Source: JAGVLN01 sp964515755 (GTDB lineage: Bacteria; Pseudomonadota; Alphaproteobacteria; Rickettsiales; JABSSG01). From it: DNA of 64,000 nucleotides. Positions 36,007 through 45,932 of this stretch are shown here, piece after piece (position 1 is the first letter of the stretch; every line of letters begins with the position of its first letter). The position numbers and the translations under genes were made by a program. The stretch covers positions 23,010-87,009 of the forward strand of contig CAZEVK010000003.1 of assembly GCA_964515755.1 (NCBI GenBank), read 5' to 3'. The notes beneath the pieces are model-generated. The model ran no database searches and was not told where the DNA came from. It saw nothing but the letters and a program-made list of their open reading frames with translations.

Positions 36007-38020
36007 ATTTATGAAGGCTCCTTGATTTTATTTTTTTCATTACTTGTTGTACCACATTATCTGCATTAATGCCAAAATAATCAAATAGTTCTGACGCTGG
36101 TGCTGAAGTACCAAAGTTTTTCATTCCTATAAATATTCCATGCTGACCTATGTATTTATGCCAGCCAAAAGATACTGCTGCCTCAATTGCAACCTTAATA
36201 CTATCATTGCATAAAATTTCAGTTATATACTCAGAAGGTTGTTTGTCAAATAATTCCATACATGGCATTGAGATGACTCTTGTGCCAATGTTTTTTTGCT
36301 CTAAACTTTTTTGTGCATCAATAGCGATAGAAACCTCTGAACCAGTGGCAAATATTGTAACATCTAAATCTAAGCTGGATTCTGAGATTATATAAGCGCC
36401 TTTGCTTACGAAATTTTCTTCATTATGTAAAGTACGATGAAGAACATGTATATTTTGTCTTGTAAGAGCAAGTATAGATGGGATATTTATTGATCTAATT
36501 GCTACTTCCCAACACTCTATAGTTTCAATACTGTCAGCAGGTCTCATTACTTGTAAGTTAGGAATTGCCCTAAGCGCTGCTAAATGCTCTATAGGTTGAT
36601 GTGTTGGTCCATCTTCACCTAATCCTATAGAATCATGGGTAAGTACATAGATTACTCTTAATCCCATTAATGCCGATAGTCTTATTGCTGGACGTGCATA
36701 GTCGCTAAAGACTAGGAATGTACCACCGTAAGGGATTATGCCTCCATAGATTGCAAGACCGTTCATTATTGCAGCCATAGCATGTTCACGTATTCCGTAG
36801 TAAATATAGCTACCGCTGAAATCGCCTTTAGTTATAGCTGGAGTTGAAGCTGTTTTTGTTAGATTTGATTCGGTTAGATCTGCTGATCCGCCGATTAATT
36901 CAGGAATTTCTTTTGTAAGGAATTCTAATGCAGTGAATGAAGCTTTTCTAGTTGCTTCGTTCATTAGATGATTAGAAGTCTTTTTCTTAGCCTGGTTTAT
37001 GGCGTATGCAAGTAGAGCTGGTATATATTGCTTATTAGTCAAATTTTTAAGGATCATTTTTTTATTTTCTGACAAGGTACATGCAGTTTCAATCCATCTG
37101 TTATAAGTAGTATTAGATCTTTTGCCAATATCTCGCCACATTTCTAATAATTTATTGGGTATATAAAATGGTTCAATTTTATCCCATCCATAAGATTCTT
37201 TTATTATCTGAATTTCATCCGTACCTAAAGGACTACCGTGAGCTTTTGCAGATCCTGATTTTGTTGGAGCCCCATAAGCAATAATAGTTTTGCAAGCAAT
37301 CATTGATGGGATTTTGCTAGCCTTTGCATTTTTCAATGCTTGACTAATTTGCAAATAATTGTGTCCATCAATTTCTTGGACATACCATCCAGCTGCTTTA
37401 AATCTCATTGTCTGATTTTCTGAGTCTGTAAGATTTTTATCGCCATCAATTGTGATGCTGTTATCATCAAATAATACTATTAATTTATTTAGCCTAAAAT
37501 TCCCTGCAAATGAAATTGCTTCATGAGAAATTCCTTCCATTAAACAACCATCACCAGCAATTACATAAGTATGATGATTTATAATTTTATCACCTAATTT
37601 ACTTTCTTGTATTTTTTCTGCAAGCGCTATACCAACAGCATTTGCTAAGCCTTGTCCTAATGGCCCAGTAGAAGTTTCAACCCCTTCAGTATGTCTATAT
37701 TCTGGATGACCAGGTGTTTTGCTATGTAATTGTCTAAATAACTTTATATCATTTAAACCCATTTCTTTATACCCAGTTAAATATAATATGGAATAAAGAA
37801 GCATTGATCCATGGCCTGCGGAAAGAATTAGGCGATCACGATTTGGCCATTCTGGTTGTATAGGATTAAAGTTTAAATATTCTGCAAATAATACTGTTGC
37901 TACGTCTGCCATGCCCATTGGCATACCAGGATGACCAGACTTTGCATGTTCAACTGCGTCCATTGATAAAACTCTAATACAATTAGCTAGATCTCTATAA
38001 TGTGTAGAAATTTTATTCAT
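35987..38020 (-). CDS. tkt: Transketolase
   Basis: A thiamine-diphosphate enzyme moving two-carbon units in the pentose phosphate pathway. The N-terminal AVEHAKSGHPGMPMG, the ThDP motif GDGCLMEGISHE... FDDNSITIDG near 155-190, and GIREHAMAAIMNG near 405 are clear. I start at the ATG at 38020 (MNKISTHYRDL), not at the further upstream frame start at 38125, whose extra 35 residues are unlike the family; the product is then 677 residues. First gene of tkt-gap-pgk. Confidence 0.95.
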   Translation of the reverse strand: MNKISTHYRDLANCIRVLSMDAVEHAKSGHPGMPMGMADVATVLFAEYLNFNPIQPEWPNRDRLILSAGHGSMLLYSILYLTGYKEMGLNDIKLFRQLHSKTPGHPEYRHTEGVETSTGPLGQGLANAVGIALAEKIQESKLGDKIINHHTYVIAGDGCLMEGISHEAISFAGNFRLNKLIVLFDDNSITIDGDKNLTDSENQTMRFKAAGWYVQEIDGHNYLQISQALKNAKASKIPSMIACKTIIAYGAPTKSGSAKAHGSPLGTDEIQIIKESYGWDKIEPFYIPNKLLEMWRDIGKRSNTTYNRWIETACTLSENKKMILKNLTNKQYIPALLAYAINQAKKKTSNHLMNEATRKASFTALEFLTKEIPELIGGSADLTESNLTKTASTPAITKGDFSGSYIYYGIREHAMAAIMNGLAIYGGIIPYGGTFLVFSDYARPAIRLSALMGLRVIYVLTHDSIGLGEDGPTHQPIEHLAALRAIPNLQVMRPADSIETIECWEVAIRSINIPSILALTRQNIHVLHRTLHNEENFVSKGAYIISESSLDLDVTIFATGSEVSIAIDAQKSLEQKNIGTRVISMPCMELFDKQPSEYITEILCNDSIKVAIEAAVSFGWHKYIGQHGIFIGMKNFGTSAPASELFDYFGINADNVVQQVMKKIKSRSLHKYGKSSN

Positions 38021-38078
38021 AATTAATTGCGTCAATGTGTTTATTAAAGTACAGTAGCATACAATATCTATCCAATAA

Positions 38079-38106
38079 TTACAATTAGTTTGGTCTGGCT
38101 TATACC
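38079..38106 (+). promoter_or_regulatory. Candidate promoter for the DUF1189-like gene
   Basis: TTACAA (38079-38084), a 16-base spacer and TATACC (38101-38106) stand 22 bases before the ATG at 38128. The match is by eye. Confidence 0.42.
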
Positions 38107-38127
38107 ATCTAAGGACAGGGATCAATT

Positions 38128-38907
38128 ATGCAAAAACTAATATCACTTTTAAGAATTATATATTTCTCGTTTTTTTCTAAAGCTTTTTATAAAGATGTTT
38201 ACCATAATTTGCATGGTCGGCAAATAGGGTGTTTAATACGTATAGTTGCTCTTGTGTCGATTATTATTTCTGCTGTTGAAAGTTATAAAATGTGGGCATT
38301 TTTGAATAATTTGGCTGTTGATCAAGTTATTAATCATTTACCTTTAATGAGTGTTAAGGATAATAAATTACAAGTTATTAGTAAAACAGATGATAAACCA
38401 ATTTTTATACGTAATGATGATGGTAAAATTTTGATTATCATTGATGATCAAGCAAAAGATAATAAATATCAGTCTGAAAAGGCAATGATTGTAGTTGTAA
38501 ATAATGGCGTGTTCCTGAATGATTTTTATAAATTTAAATTTAGTTCACTTTTTCATGACCAAGATATAAATCTAACTCATGATTTTATAGAGCAATATTG
38601 GAAAAAATTACTTGAGATGATGAAGTTTACTTTAGCCTTTTTTATCTTCGGTCTTATTTTTATTGAATTGACAATTCAAGCTGTTCTATATTCTGTATTT
38701 TTTAGTATGACGGTTTTGTTATTGCATAAGATTATAAAAAAACAAGAAATAAAATTTGATTCTTTATTTCGTTTAGGTGTATTTGCTAGCTTGCCTGCAA
38801 TGGTTTCTTCATTCTTTTTGCCAGCGAATTTGGTTGATTTTATAGCATTTTGTTACTTTATTTTTGCTTATTACAATGTGATTTATAAAAGTCCATCAAG
38901 AATTTAA
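38128..38907 (+). CDS. DUF1189-like multi-span membrane protein
   Basis: A 259-residue protein with one hydrophobic helix near residues 34-54, a central soluble part of about 100 residues, and four C-terminal helices (about 165-255). The opening FYKDVYHNLHG followed by a helix, and the overall layout, resemble DUF1189 membrane proteins; the function of that family is unknown. It faces the translocase gene convergently with a 12-base overlap and diverges from tkt. Confidence 0.6.
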   Translation: MQKLISLLRIIYFSFFSKAFYKDVYHNLHGRQIGCLIRIVALVSIIISAVESYKMWAFLNNLAVDQVINHLPLMSVKDNKLQVISKTDDKPIFIRNDDGKILIIIDDQAKDNKYQSEKAMIVVVNNGVFLNDFYKFKFSSLFHDQDINLTHDFIEQYWKKLLEMMKFTLAFFIFGLIFIELTIQAVLYSVFFSMTVLLLHKIIKKQEIKFDSLFRLGVFASLPAMVSSFFLPANLVDFIAFCYFIFAYYNVIYKSPSRI

Positions 38908-40440
38908 TTGCTTTGAATATTCCTTACTAAGTAGTTTTACATCAACAATCCAAATTAATACTACAACAACAAAAATAGTCATTAATAATGTAGAAATTGT
39001 TAGATAGGTGGCTGTTGGTAATATGATAAATAGCATTGATTGTAATAAGGCAGCTCCTGATTTAGCAAATCTAGCACCTATTACATCCACAGCTGCTTTA
39101 CCTTTAGATTTTAATTCATTATCTATTGGAATATAAGTCATTTCTTTTGTTGGGTCAAATAATGCATATTTAGTTGATTTACTTAATACATTTTGTGCTG
39201 TACCAAGAAACACTGCTATTAATAATGGGTCGAATATCATGAATGTTCCAAAATATGTAGTTGCAACCTTATCAAATACTATGAAAATGAAAAATGCTAT
39301 GCCAGTAATAAAAAAAGTTACTGGTGTTATTATAGCTGAAGTAAACCAGCTATATTTTTTAAGAATGCTAGCACCAACAAGTATAAATAGCATAGAAACA
39401 CCGCCAGTCCATTGATTAACGCCAGCCATAAAATAAATATAGTCATCAGTTGATGGATAAAGCTTTCTTACAGTAGCTTTCCATGGTCCTTCTAGCAAAT
39501 TTACAGAGATTCCATAGCATAAAACTAATATAGCAATATATCCTAAATAACGCGATGACATGATGATCTTTAGACTTTCTAGTAAAGGCATTTTTTTATC
39601 TAGATTTTTGCTTTTGATTTGTTTTAAATATTTGAGATCAGTTATTACATTGCGATTTACATATTCAAATAATAAAATTATGCATAGAGTTGATATAATT
39701 AAAGTCAACATCATCAATTGTACTAAAAAAATAGTATTTTCACTATATTGTGATTGTAGTATTGTACAAAGTTTTATTATTCCCCCAGCCGTAAATGTAC
39801 CAAAGCTTCCAATAAACGCAAACATAGGATAAAATCTTTTTGCTTCTTTTGTTTGGATTACTTGATTAGCAAATTGCCAGAATAATAAACCATTCATTAC
39901 GGTCCATAATTCCGCAATCATATAAAAGAAAGCATATAGCCATTTATTATATACTAAGAAAAACCATTTAAAATGTGATAAATTTATTTTACAAAAGCCC
40001 AAATCTAAGTTTTGTTTAATTAAGTCATTTATATATAGAGATTGCGGGTGAATTGCTACTTCATTAGGATATAAAACAAATCCAAATAATAGGAAGAATA
40101 AAATAAAAAATCCTGCTATATAAAAATATATTTTTCTAAAGTTCCAAATATTAGTCATTTTGGCATAAATTAACACAAAAATGATTGCTGCTGGTACTAC
40201 ACAAAAAAACTTAATAAAGCTAATTGCTTCTGCTCCTATATTTGGAACAACAAGACTGTCCTTAAAGGAGCGAAGGGCATTGTAGTTATATAGAGTAAAG
40301 AAAAGCATCAGAGACATGGGCAGGAATTTTTTTAGCTCGTTTTTCTCAATTGGCCAAATAAATTCTTTCAGTGCGCCCATTATTATAAATATCATTATTA
40401 ATAGGTATGTATGTCTAAAGGAAACTTTATTCTTGGTCAA
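38896..40440 (-). CDS. tlc: ATP/ADP translocase (Tlc/NTT family), copy 2
   Basis: A 514-residue, about 12-span nucleotide transporter of the TLC family found in Rickettsiales, Chlamydiae and plastids. Diagnostic stretches are FLPMSLMLFFTLYNYNALRS, KDSLVVPNIGAEAISFIK, a WQFANQ helix, and DPTKEMTYIPIDNELKSKGK followed by DVIGARFAKSGAAL. Family members exchange host ATP for ADP or import other NTPs or NAD; which substrate applies here cannot be read off. It lies 32 bases after a paralogue. Confidence 0.95.
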   Translation of the reverse strand: MTKNKVSFRHTYLLIMIFIIMGALKEFIWPIEKNELKKFLPMSLMLFFTLYNYNALRSFKDSLVVPNIGAEAISFIKFFCVVPAAIIFVLIYAKMTNIWNFRKIYFYIAGFFILFFLLFGFVLYPNEVAIHPQSLYINDLIKQNLDLGFCKINLSHFKWFFLVYNKWLYAFFYMIAELWTVMNGLLFWQFANQVIQTKEAKRFYPMFAFIGSFGTFTAGGIIKLCTILQSQYSENTIFLVQLMMLTLIISTLCIILLFEYVNRNVITDLKYLKQIKSKNLDKKMPLLESLKIIMSSRYLGYIAILVLCYGISVNLLEGPWKATVRKLYPSTDDYIYFMAGVNQWTGGVSMLFILVGASILKKYSWFTSAIITPVTFFITGIAFFIFIVFDKVATTYFGTFMIFDPLLIAVFLGTAQNVLSKSTKYALFDPTKEMTYIPIDNELKSKGKAAVDVIGARFAKSGAALLQSMLFIILPTATYLTISTLLMTIFVVVVLIWIVDVKLLSKEYSKQLNS

Positions 40441-40472
40441 GAACTAATTTCTCTCAGATTTAAAGAATAAAT

Positions 40473-41984
40473 TTAGATTGTTTTATTTTTTGAAAATAAA
40501 AGCTTTTTATAAGCCTTATTTAGGGCGCTTACATCAAAAAGCCATATAATTACGATTATTGTGAATATTACCATTAGATATGGGGATATAGTAGTGAAAG
40601 TTGCTGCTGGAAAAATCATAAATATTAGGCTTTGAATAAAAGCACCACCAGATTTTGCAAGTCTTGCACCTACTACATCTACAGCTGCTTTACCTTTAGA
40701 TCTTATTTCTTCATCTGCTGGTATATATGCCATTTCTTTTGTAGAATCGAAGAATGAATATTTAGCTGATTTACTGAGAATATTTTGAGCAGCTCCAAGC
40801 ATAACTGCCATTAATAATGGATCAAATATTAAAAATTGATTTATAAAGTTGGCTGTTGAGCTATCAAAAACTATAAAAATGAAAAAGCCTAATCCAGTTA
40901 CCATTATCATAATGGGAGTTATAATAGCTGCTGGAAGCCATCCATAAACTCTAAGTATATTTACACTTATAATAGTGAATAATATTGTAAAAGCTCCGTT
41001 CAACTGGATAACATGACCCATGAAGTAAGTATAATCTCTGGTATTAGGATATAGTTCACTTATTTTAGCTCTCCAAGGCCCTTCAACTAAATTTATTGAA
41101 ATACCATACGCAAAAATTAGTACAACTATAAAACCAAGATATTTTGAGGAAAAGATATACTTCAGTCCTTCAATAAGAGGTAATTTAGGTCTGATATTTT
41201 CAGATTGCTTAGCTTTTCCAGCATAGTAAGATTTAGTAATAACACAGTTATTAATATATTTGAAAGTAAGTGTAGAGCATACTAAAGCAAAGCTTGCAAG
41301 AAGCATGAATACTACTATTAGCCCATTGTTTCCATCTCCAAAAAATTCTGTATGGCCATGGGAATAATATTTTATCAATCCTCCTGATATAACTGGTCCT
41401 ATATGGCCAATTAAAGCAAACATAGGATAAAATCTTTTTGATTCTTCTGTGCTCGTAGTTTGGTTAGCAAATTGCCAAAATAGTAAAAAGATCATTGCTG
41501 ATCCCCAAAGTTCTGCAACTATATAAAATAGTGCAAAAGGCCATTTTCCAAAAATTAGCACAAACCATTTAAAATGTTTCATGTGAATAGTAAATATTCC
41601 TAAGTCTACAGAAGAATGAATTAAGTTTGTTATTGTAGCAGGATTGGGATTTACTAAATCTAGGTTTGGATATAAAAAGAAAGCGAAAATTAAAAAAAAC
41701 GATAGAAAAAAGAATGATATAAAATAAAATATTCTCTGAAAAGATAGTATACTGGTAAGTTTAGCATAGATTATAGCGAATAAGATTGCAGAAGGTACAA
41801 CAAAATATAATTTTATAAAGCTAATAGATTCAGCTCCAATATTAGGAACTACAAGGCTGTCTTTAAATGATCTTAAAACATTATAATTAAAAAGAATAAA
41901 AAAAAGCATTAATGCCATCGGAATAAATTTTCCTAATTCCTTTTTCTTAATTGGCCAAAAGATTTCCCTTAATTTTAATAACAC
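40473..41984 (-). CDS. tlc: ATP/ADP translocase (Tlc/NTT family), copy 1
   Basis: A 503-residue paralogue of the next gene, with the same landmarks: KFIPMALMLFFILFNYNVLR, KDSLVVPNIGAESISFIK, FWQFANQTTSTEESKRFYP, STKEMAYIPADEEIRSKGK and DVVGARLAKSGGAFIQS. The two differ most in the loop after helix 2 and at the C-terminus, as expected after divergence to different nucleotides. It begins one base after pntB, so transhydrogenase and both carriers may share a transcript. Confidence 0.95.
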   Translation of the reverse strand: MLLKLREIFWPIKKKELGKFIPMALMLFFILFNYNVLRSFKDSLVVPNIGAESISFIKLYFVVPSAILFAIIYAKLTSILSFQRIFYFISFFFLSFFLIFAFFLYPNLDLVNPNPATITNLIHSSVDLGIFTIHMKHFKWFVLIFGKWPFALFYIVAELWGSAMIFLLFWQFANQTTSTEESKRFYPMFALIGHIGPVISGGLIKYYSHGHTEFFGDGNNGLIVVFMLLASFALVCSTLTFKYINNCVITKSYYAGKAKQSENIRPKLPLIEGLKYIFSSKYLGFIVVLIFAYGISINLVEGPWRAKISELYPNTRDYTYFMGHVIQLNGAFTILFTIISVNILRVYGWLPAAIITPIMIMVTGLGFFIFIVFDSSTANFINQFLIFDPLLMAVMLGAAQNILSKSAKYSFFDSTKEMAYIPADEEIRSKGKAAVDVVGARLAKSGGAFIQSLIFMIFPAATFTTISPYLMVIFTIIVIIWLFDVSALNKAYKKLLFSKNKTI

Positions 41985-41985
41985 T

Positions 41986-43383
41986 TTATAGTTTTTCTAA
42001 CTCCTTTACTATATTTTCAGTCATTTTTTTAGCATCTCCAAATAACATAAATGTATTATCTCTAAAAAACAATGCATTTTCGACACCAGCATAACCTGCG
42101 GCCATGCCTCTTTTAACAAATAATACAGTTTTAGCATGTTCAACATCTAAGATTGGCATACCAAAAATTGGACTTGATTTATCTGTTTTAGCTGCTGGAT
42201 TGGTTACGTCGTTTGCACCAATAACGAAGGCTATATCTGTAGTGCCAAATTCTCTATTTATATCTTCTAATTCAAATACTTTACTATAATCAATTCCTGC
42301 TTCAGCAAGTAATACGTTCATATGACCTGGCATGCGTCCAGCTACAGGGTGAATAGCATAACGAACTTTAACGCCGTGATTCTCTAATAATATTTCCATA
42401 TCTTTAACTGCATGTTGTGCATGCGCTACTGCCATACCATAACCTGGAACTATAATAACAGAGGAAGCGTTGTTTAAAAGAAATGCAGCATCTTCAGGGT
42501 TGCTTTGTTTTGCAATTTTACCATCTGTACTTTCTTGTTCGGCTTTTGCGTCTTCAGTCTTGAAAGTACCAAAAATTATATTAAAAATTGATCTGTTCAT
42601 AGCTTTACACATAACGTAACTAAGTATAGCGCCACTTGCACCTACTAAAGCACCAGTTATTATAAGTAGGCTATTTGTTAGCGTAAAGCCTATGCCAGCT
42701 GCAGCCCAACCAGAATAAGAGTTAAGCATGGAAATTACTACAGGCATGTCAGCTCCACCAATAGGTATTATTAACAGTACACCTAGCAAGGCGGAAAGAA
42801 GTATGATGAGAACAAACGCAAGACATGATTCTGATGTGCAGAATATAATAGCTAATGCAACTATTATTAGTGTTACAGTTATATTAATTGATTTATGCAT
42901 TTTTAATTTAATTGGTCTTCCAGACATTAATTCGTGTAATTTAGCAAAAGCTATTATTGAACCAGTAAAAGTTATGGCGCCTATTGATGCTCCAAGCACC
43001 ATTTCAATTAGGTTTGATAATTTTAAGTGACCACTTAAACCAAGCCCATAGCTTTGAGGATCAGTTAAAGCGCTCAGCGCTATAAGAGTTGCAGCTAATC
43101 CTACTAATGAGTGAAATCCAGCAACTAGTTGTGGCATTTCAGTCATTTTTACTTTTTTAGCAATAAATCCTCCAATAATACCGCCGATAGCAATTCCAAA
43201 AATAATAATTAATTTGCTGCTAGTCGTTGGATTTATAATGGTTGCTAGAATTGCAAGAGCCATCGCAATAATTCCATAAAAATTACCTAATCTTGCTGTT
43301 TGTGGTGATGATAAGCCCTTTAAAGACAGTATAAAAAGTACTGCTGAAATTAAATAGATAAAAGAAATAAGGTTAGCTGTCAT
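41986..43383 (-). CDS. pntB: NAD(P) transhydrogenase subunit beta
   Basis: The 465-residue membrane and NADP-binding subunit of proton-translocating transhydrogenase. About nine helices occupy residues 1-260; the NADP domain (dIII) from about 290 has VPGYGMAVAHAQHAV, GVKVRYAIHPVAGRMPGHMN, VIGANDVTNPAAKTD and KRGMAAGYAGVENALFF. It uses the proton gradient to make NADPH. Third gene of a three-gene set. Confidence 0.97.
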   Translation of the reverse strand: MTANLISFIYLISAVLFILSLKGLSSPQTARLGNFYGIIAMALAILATIINPTTSSKLIIIFGIAIGGIIGGFIAKKVKMTEMPQLVAGFHSLVGLAATLIALSALTDPQSYGLGLSGHLKLSNLIEMVLGASIGAITFTGSIIAFAKLHELMSGRPIKLKMHKSINITVTLIIVALAIIFCTSESCLAFVLIILLSALLGVLLIIPIGGADMPVVISMLNSYSGWAAAGIGFTLTNSLLIITGALVGASGAILSYVMCKAMNRSIFNIIFGTFKTEDAKAEQESTDGKIAKQSNPEDAAFLLNNASSVIIVPGYGMAVAHAQHAVKDMEILLENHGVKVRYAIHPVAGRMPGHMNVLLAEAGIDYSKVFELEDINREFGTTDIAFVIGANDVTNPAAKTDKSSPIFGMPILDVEHAKTVLFVKRGMAAGYAGVENALFFRDNTFMLFGDAKKMTENIVKELEKL

Positions 43384-43384
43384 A

Positions 43385-43780
43385 TTATTTTTTCTTAAAC
43401 ATTTCTAACATTCTATTGGTTACAATAAATCCACCAAAAATATTTATTGAGGCAATAATTACTGCAATTAATCCTAGAAACTGACTAAATCCGAAACCTT
43501 CAGGCCCCACGGCGATCATTGCGCCAATAATAATAATACCAGATATTGCGTTAGTTACTGACATTAGAGGAGTATGAAGTGCTGGAGTTACCTTCCATAC
43601 TACATAATATCCTATAAAACAGGATAGAATGAAAATTGTTAAGGCAAAAATAAAAGGATCTATCTCTGAATTTCCAACATTCGATTGAGTTGCTATTAGT
43701 TGATTAATTTTTTCTGATAGTTTGTAAGCTTCATCTGAGACGAGTTGTGCTTGTTTAACTATGTTAGTATCACTGCTCAT
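43385..43780 (-). CDS. pntA2: NAD(P) transhydrogenase subunit alpha, membrane part
   Basis: A 131-residue protein with an N-terminal helical linker and three to four transmembrane helices, including VVWKVTPALHTPLMSVTNAISGI, shown here as the family landmark around VTPALHTPLMSVTNAIS. In many alphaproteobacteria the alpha subunit is split in two; this is the second piece. It ends one base before pntB. Confidence 0.93.
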   Translation of the reverse strand: MSSDTNIVKQAQLVSDEAYKLSEKINQLIATQSNVGNSEIDPFIFALTIFILSCFIGYYVVWKVTPALHTPLMSVTNAISGIIIIGAMIAVGPEGFGFSQFLGLIAVIIASINIFGGFIVTNRMLEMFKKK

Positions 43781-43785
43781 AATGT

Positions 43786-44934
43786 TTATTTTAAAGTAGT
43801 CTTATTAACTGTTTTACTACCATATGTAATAATACATGAGTTTATAATTTCGTCATCAAAATTTAAATTTATTTTTTTATTTTCTTTATCATAAAGCAAA
43901 GTAACGAAGTTTAGTAAGTTACGTGCATAAAGTTTGCTTGCATCTGAAGGAATACGAGATGGATAATTAGTGTACCCTATAATTTTTACACCATTATGTT
44001 CTGTGATATCATTAGGCACCGTAAGTGCACAATTACCACCATTTACAGCTGCTATATCTACTATAATTGAGCCTGGATTCATGCTTTTTACCATTTCAGC
44101 AGTAATAAGTTTTGGCGCTTCTTTACCTGGAATAAGAGCAGTAGTGATTATTATATTTTGTTTTTTAATGGTTTCTGCGATTAAATCAGCTTGTTTTTTC
44201 TTATATTCAGCACTTACTTCTTGGGCATATCCACTTTTATTTTCCAGAGTTTGTTGTGATTCTGTTTTTACTTCAATAAATGTTGCCCCTAGGCTTTCTA
44301 CTTGTTCTTTTGCTGCAGTACGAATGTCAAATGCGGACACTATTGCTCCTAAGCGTTTTGCTGTAGCTATAGCTTGTAGCCCAGCAACTCCTGCTCCTAT
44401 TACTAATATTCTAGCAGGCGATGCTGTTCCTGCCGCAGTCATCATCATAGGAAAAACTTTATCATATTCGTATGCAGCATCAATTACAGCACGATATCCT
44501 GAAAGATTACTTTGCGAAGATAGCACATCCATAGATTGTGCGCGAGTTATTCTTGGCAACAGCTCTAAAGAAAATGAAGTGATATTTTTTTTGTTATATT
44601 CTTCAAAAAGTTCCTTATTATTATAGGGTGATAACATCCCTATAACTAATGCACCTTTTTTTAAAAATGCGGTTTCATCTTCTTTTGCGCTCTTTGTTTT
44701 TGGAGAATACTGAACTTTTAAAACTATATCAGCATCTTTCACTGTATCTACAATATCTTTTGTAATTTTAGCGCCAGCTTCTTTGTAATGCTGATCATTT
44801 ATACCAGCTAAGATTCCGGCATTAGTTTCAATAAATACATCAAAACCTAGAGATATCAAAGACTTTACAGTATCTATTGATACCGCTACTCTTTTTTCAT
44901 GATTCATCCTTTCCTTTAAGACGGCAATCTTCAT
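43786..44934 (-). CDS. pntA1: NAD(P) transhydrogenase subunit alpha, NAD-binding part
   Basis: The 382-residue soluble dI component, related to alanine dehydrogenase. It shows ERMNHEKRVAVSIDTVKSL at the N-terminus, the GAGVAGLQAIATAKRLGA Rossmann motif near 177, and TALIPGKEAPKLITAEMV near 265. It binds NADH and passes hydride to the NADP domain of PntB. Five bases separate it from the second alpha gene. Confidence 0.97.
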   Translation of the reverse strand: MKIAVLKERMNHEKRVAVSIDTVKSLISLGFDVFIETNAGILAGINDQHYKEAGAKITKDIVDTVKDADIVLKVQYSPKTKSAKEDETAFLKKGALVIGMLSPYNNKELFEEYNKKNITSFSLELLPRITRAQSMDVLSSQSNLSGYRAVIDAAYEYDKVFPMMMTAAGTASPARILVIGAGVAGLQAIATAKRLGAIVSAFDIRTAAKEQVESLGATFIEVKTESQQTLENKSGYAQEVSAEYKKKQADLIAETIKKQNIIITTALIPGKEAPKLITAEMVKSMNPGSIIVDIAAVNGGNCALTVPNDITEHNGVKIIGYTNYPSRIPSDASKLYARNLLNFVTLLYDKENKKINLNFDDEIINSCIITYGSKTVNKTTLK

Positions 44935-45032
44935 TTCTGATAATTTAACTACATTAGAATTTCAATGATTGCACGATAATATACTTTGCGTAATCTTTTT
45001 TGCAAGCAAATATTTGTATATGCAGAAATCTA

Positions 45033-45061
45033 TTGCCATTTATAAAATTCTTGCTAATAGT
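45033..45061 (+). promoter_or_regulatory. Candidate promoter for tRNA-Val
   Basis: TTGCCA (45033-45038), 17 bases, then AATAGT (45056-45061), ending 15 bases before the mature tRNA 5' end. Spacing suits a tRNA promoter; the -10 box is imperfect. Confidence 0.42.
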
Positions 45062-45076
45062 AGTAGAGTGATCTGA

Positions 45077-45153
<77 letters not shown>

Positions 45154-45154
45154 T

Positions 45155-45931
45155 TTATTTAGTTCCCCATAATGTTATAATTTCGAAATTAACAATTATT
45201 TTATTATTTTTACCATATTGTTTTTTATATAAGAGTTCTGCGAGCTCAAGAGTTTTATTTGACAATATTGATGGGTTAACAAGGCAATTTGATTGTGCCA
45301 TTCCTCTTAAGTCCAGAAATAACTTTATAAGGTTAGGGTATGAAACTGTTACAGTTGTACTATCCGTAATCGGGTTTAAGAATTTTGTTCTTTGTAATAG
45401 CGAGGAAGCATCTATTGCATCAATCATTGGGGATATATGTGATGATATTCTATGGCCTAGTTTTTCTTCTGCTTCAATCAATACTTTACGTAACTCTATT
45501 AAGCTTTTTCCACCAATAATTGACGCTGTGAAAACAGCTTTTGGCTTAAGAATTCTATTTATTTGTAGCATTGTACCAGGCAAATCATTTACCCAATGTA
45601 AATTTAAATTACTGATGATCAAATCAAAACTATTATCAGCAAAAGGTAAGAATTCTTCATCTACTTGTACTCTTTGACCATCAGTTTTTTGCAACATTTT
45701 GTATGAAATATCAGTTTGTACTAATTGCTTAATTTTAAGATTTGATTTTATTTTTGAAAACCTACCATCATAGCAGCCAAGATCTAAAGCAGTTTCGTAA
45801 TTTTGACTATGATCATTTATTCTTTCAACTAAATCCTCAAGTGTGTGAGATAGTAAAAAATTATGTTGATTGAGTTTTTTTGAAGCTCTATCTCGATGTA
45901 GTTTATGCGCAAATCTATTAAATATTATCAT
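45155..45931 (-). CDS. NDUFAF5-like SAM-dependent methyltransferase-fold protein
   Basis: A 258-residue class I methyltransferase fold with ALDLGCYDGRFS for SAM. Segments EEFLPFADNSFDLIISNLNL, HWVNDLP, RILKPKAVF, GGKSLIELR and SHISPM match the mitochondrial complex I assembly factor NDUFAF5 closely as I remember it; that protein hydroxylates an arginine of a core complex I subunit. BioC-type methyltransferases are the alternative. I start at the ATG at 45931, directly after the yaaA stop, and not at 45964 inside yaaA. Confidence 0.82.
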   Translation of the reverse strand: MIIFNRFAHKLHRDRASKKLNQHNFLLSHTLEDLVERINDHSQNYETALDLGCYDGRFSKIKSNLKIKQLVQTDISYKMLQKTDGQRVQVDEEFLPFADNSFDLIISNLNLHWVNDLPGTMLQINRILKPKAVFTASIIGGKSLIELRKVLIEAEEKLGHRISSHISPMIDAIDASSLLQRTKFLNPITDSTTVTVSYPNLIKLFLDLRGMAQSNCLVNPSILSNKTLELAELLYKKQYGKNNKIIVNFEIITLWGTK

Positions 45932-45932
45932 T

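Noticed and set aside
38021..38125. N-terminal extension of the transketolase frame
   Set aside because: Cys- and Trp-rich stretch unlike transketolase; the ATG at 38020 gives the standard N-terminus.
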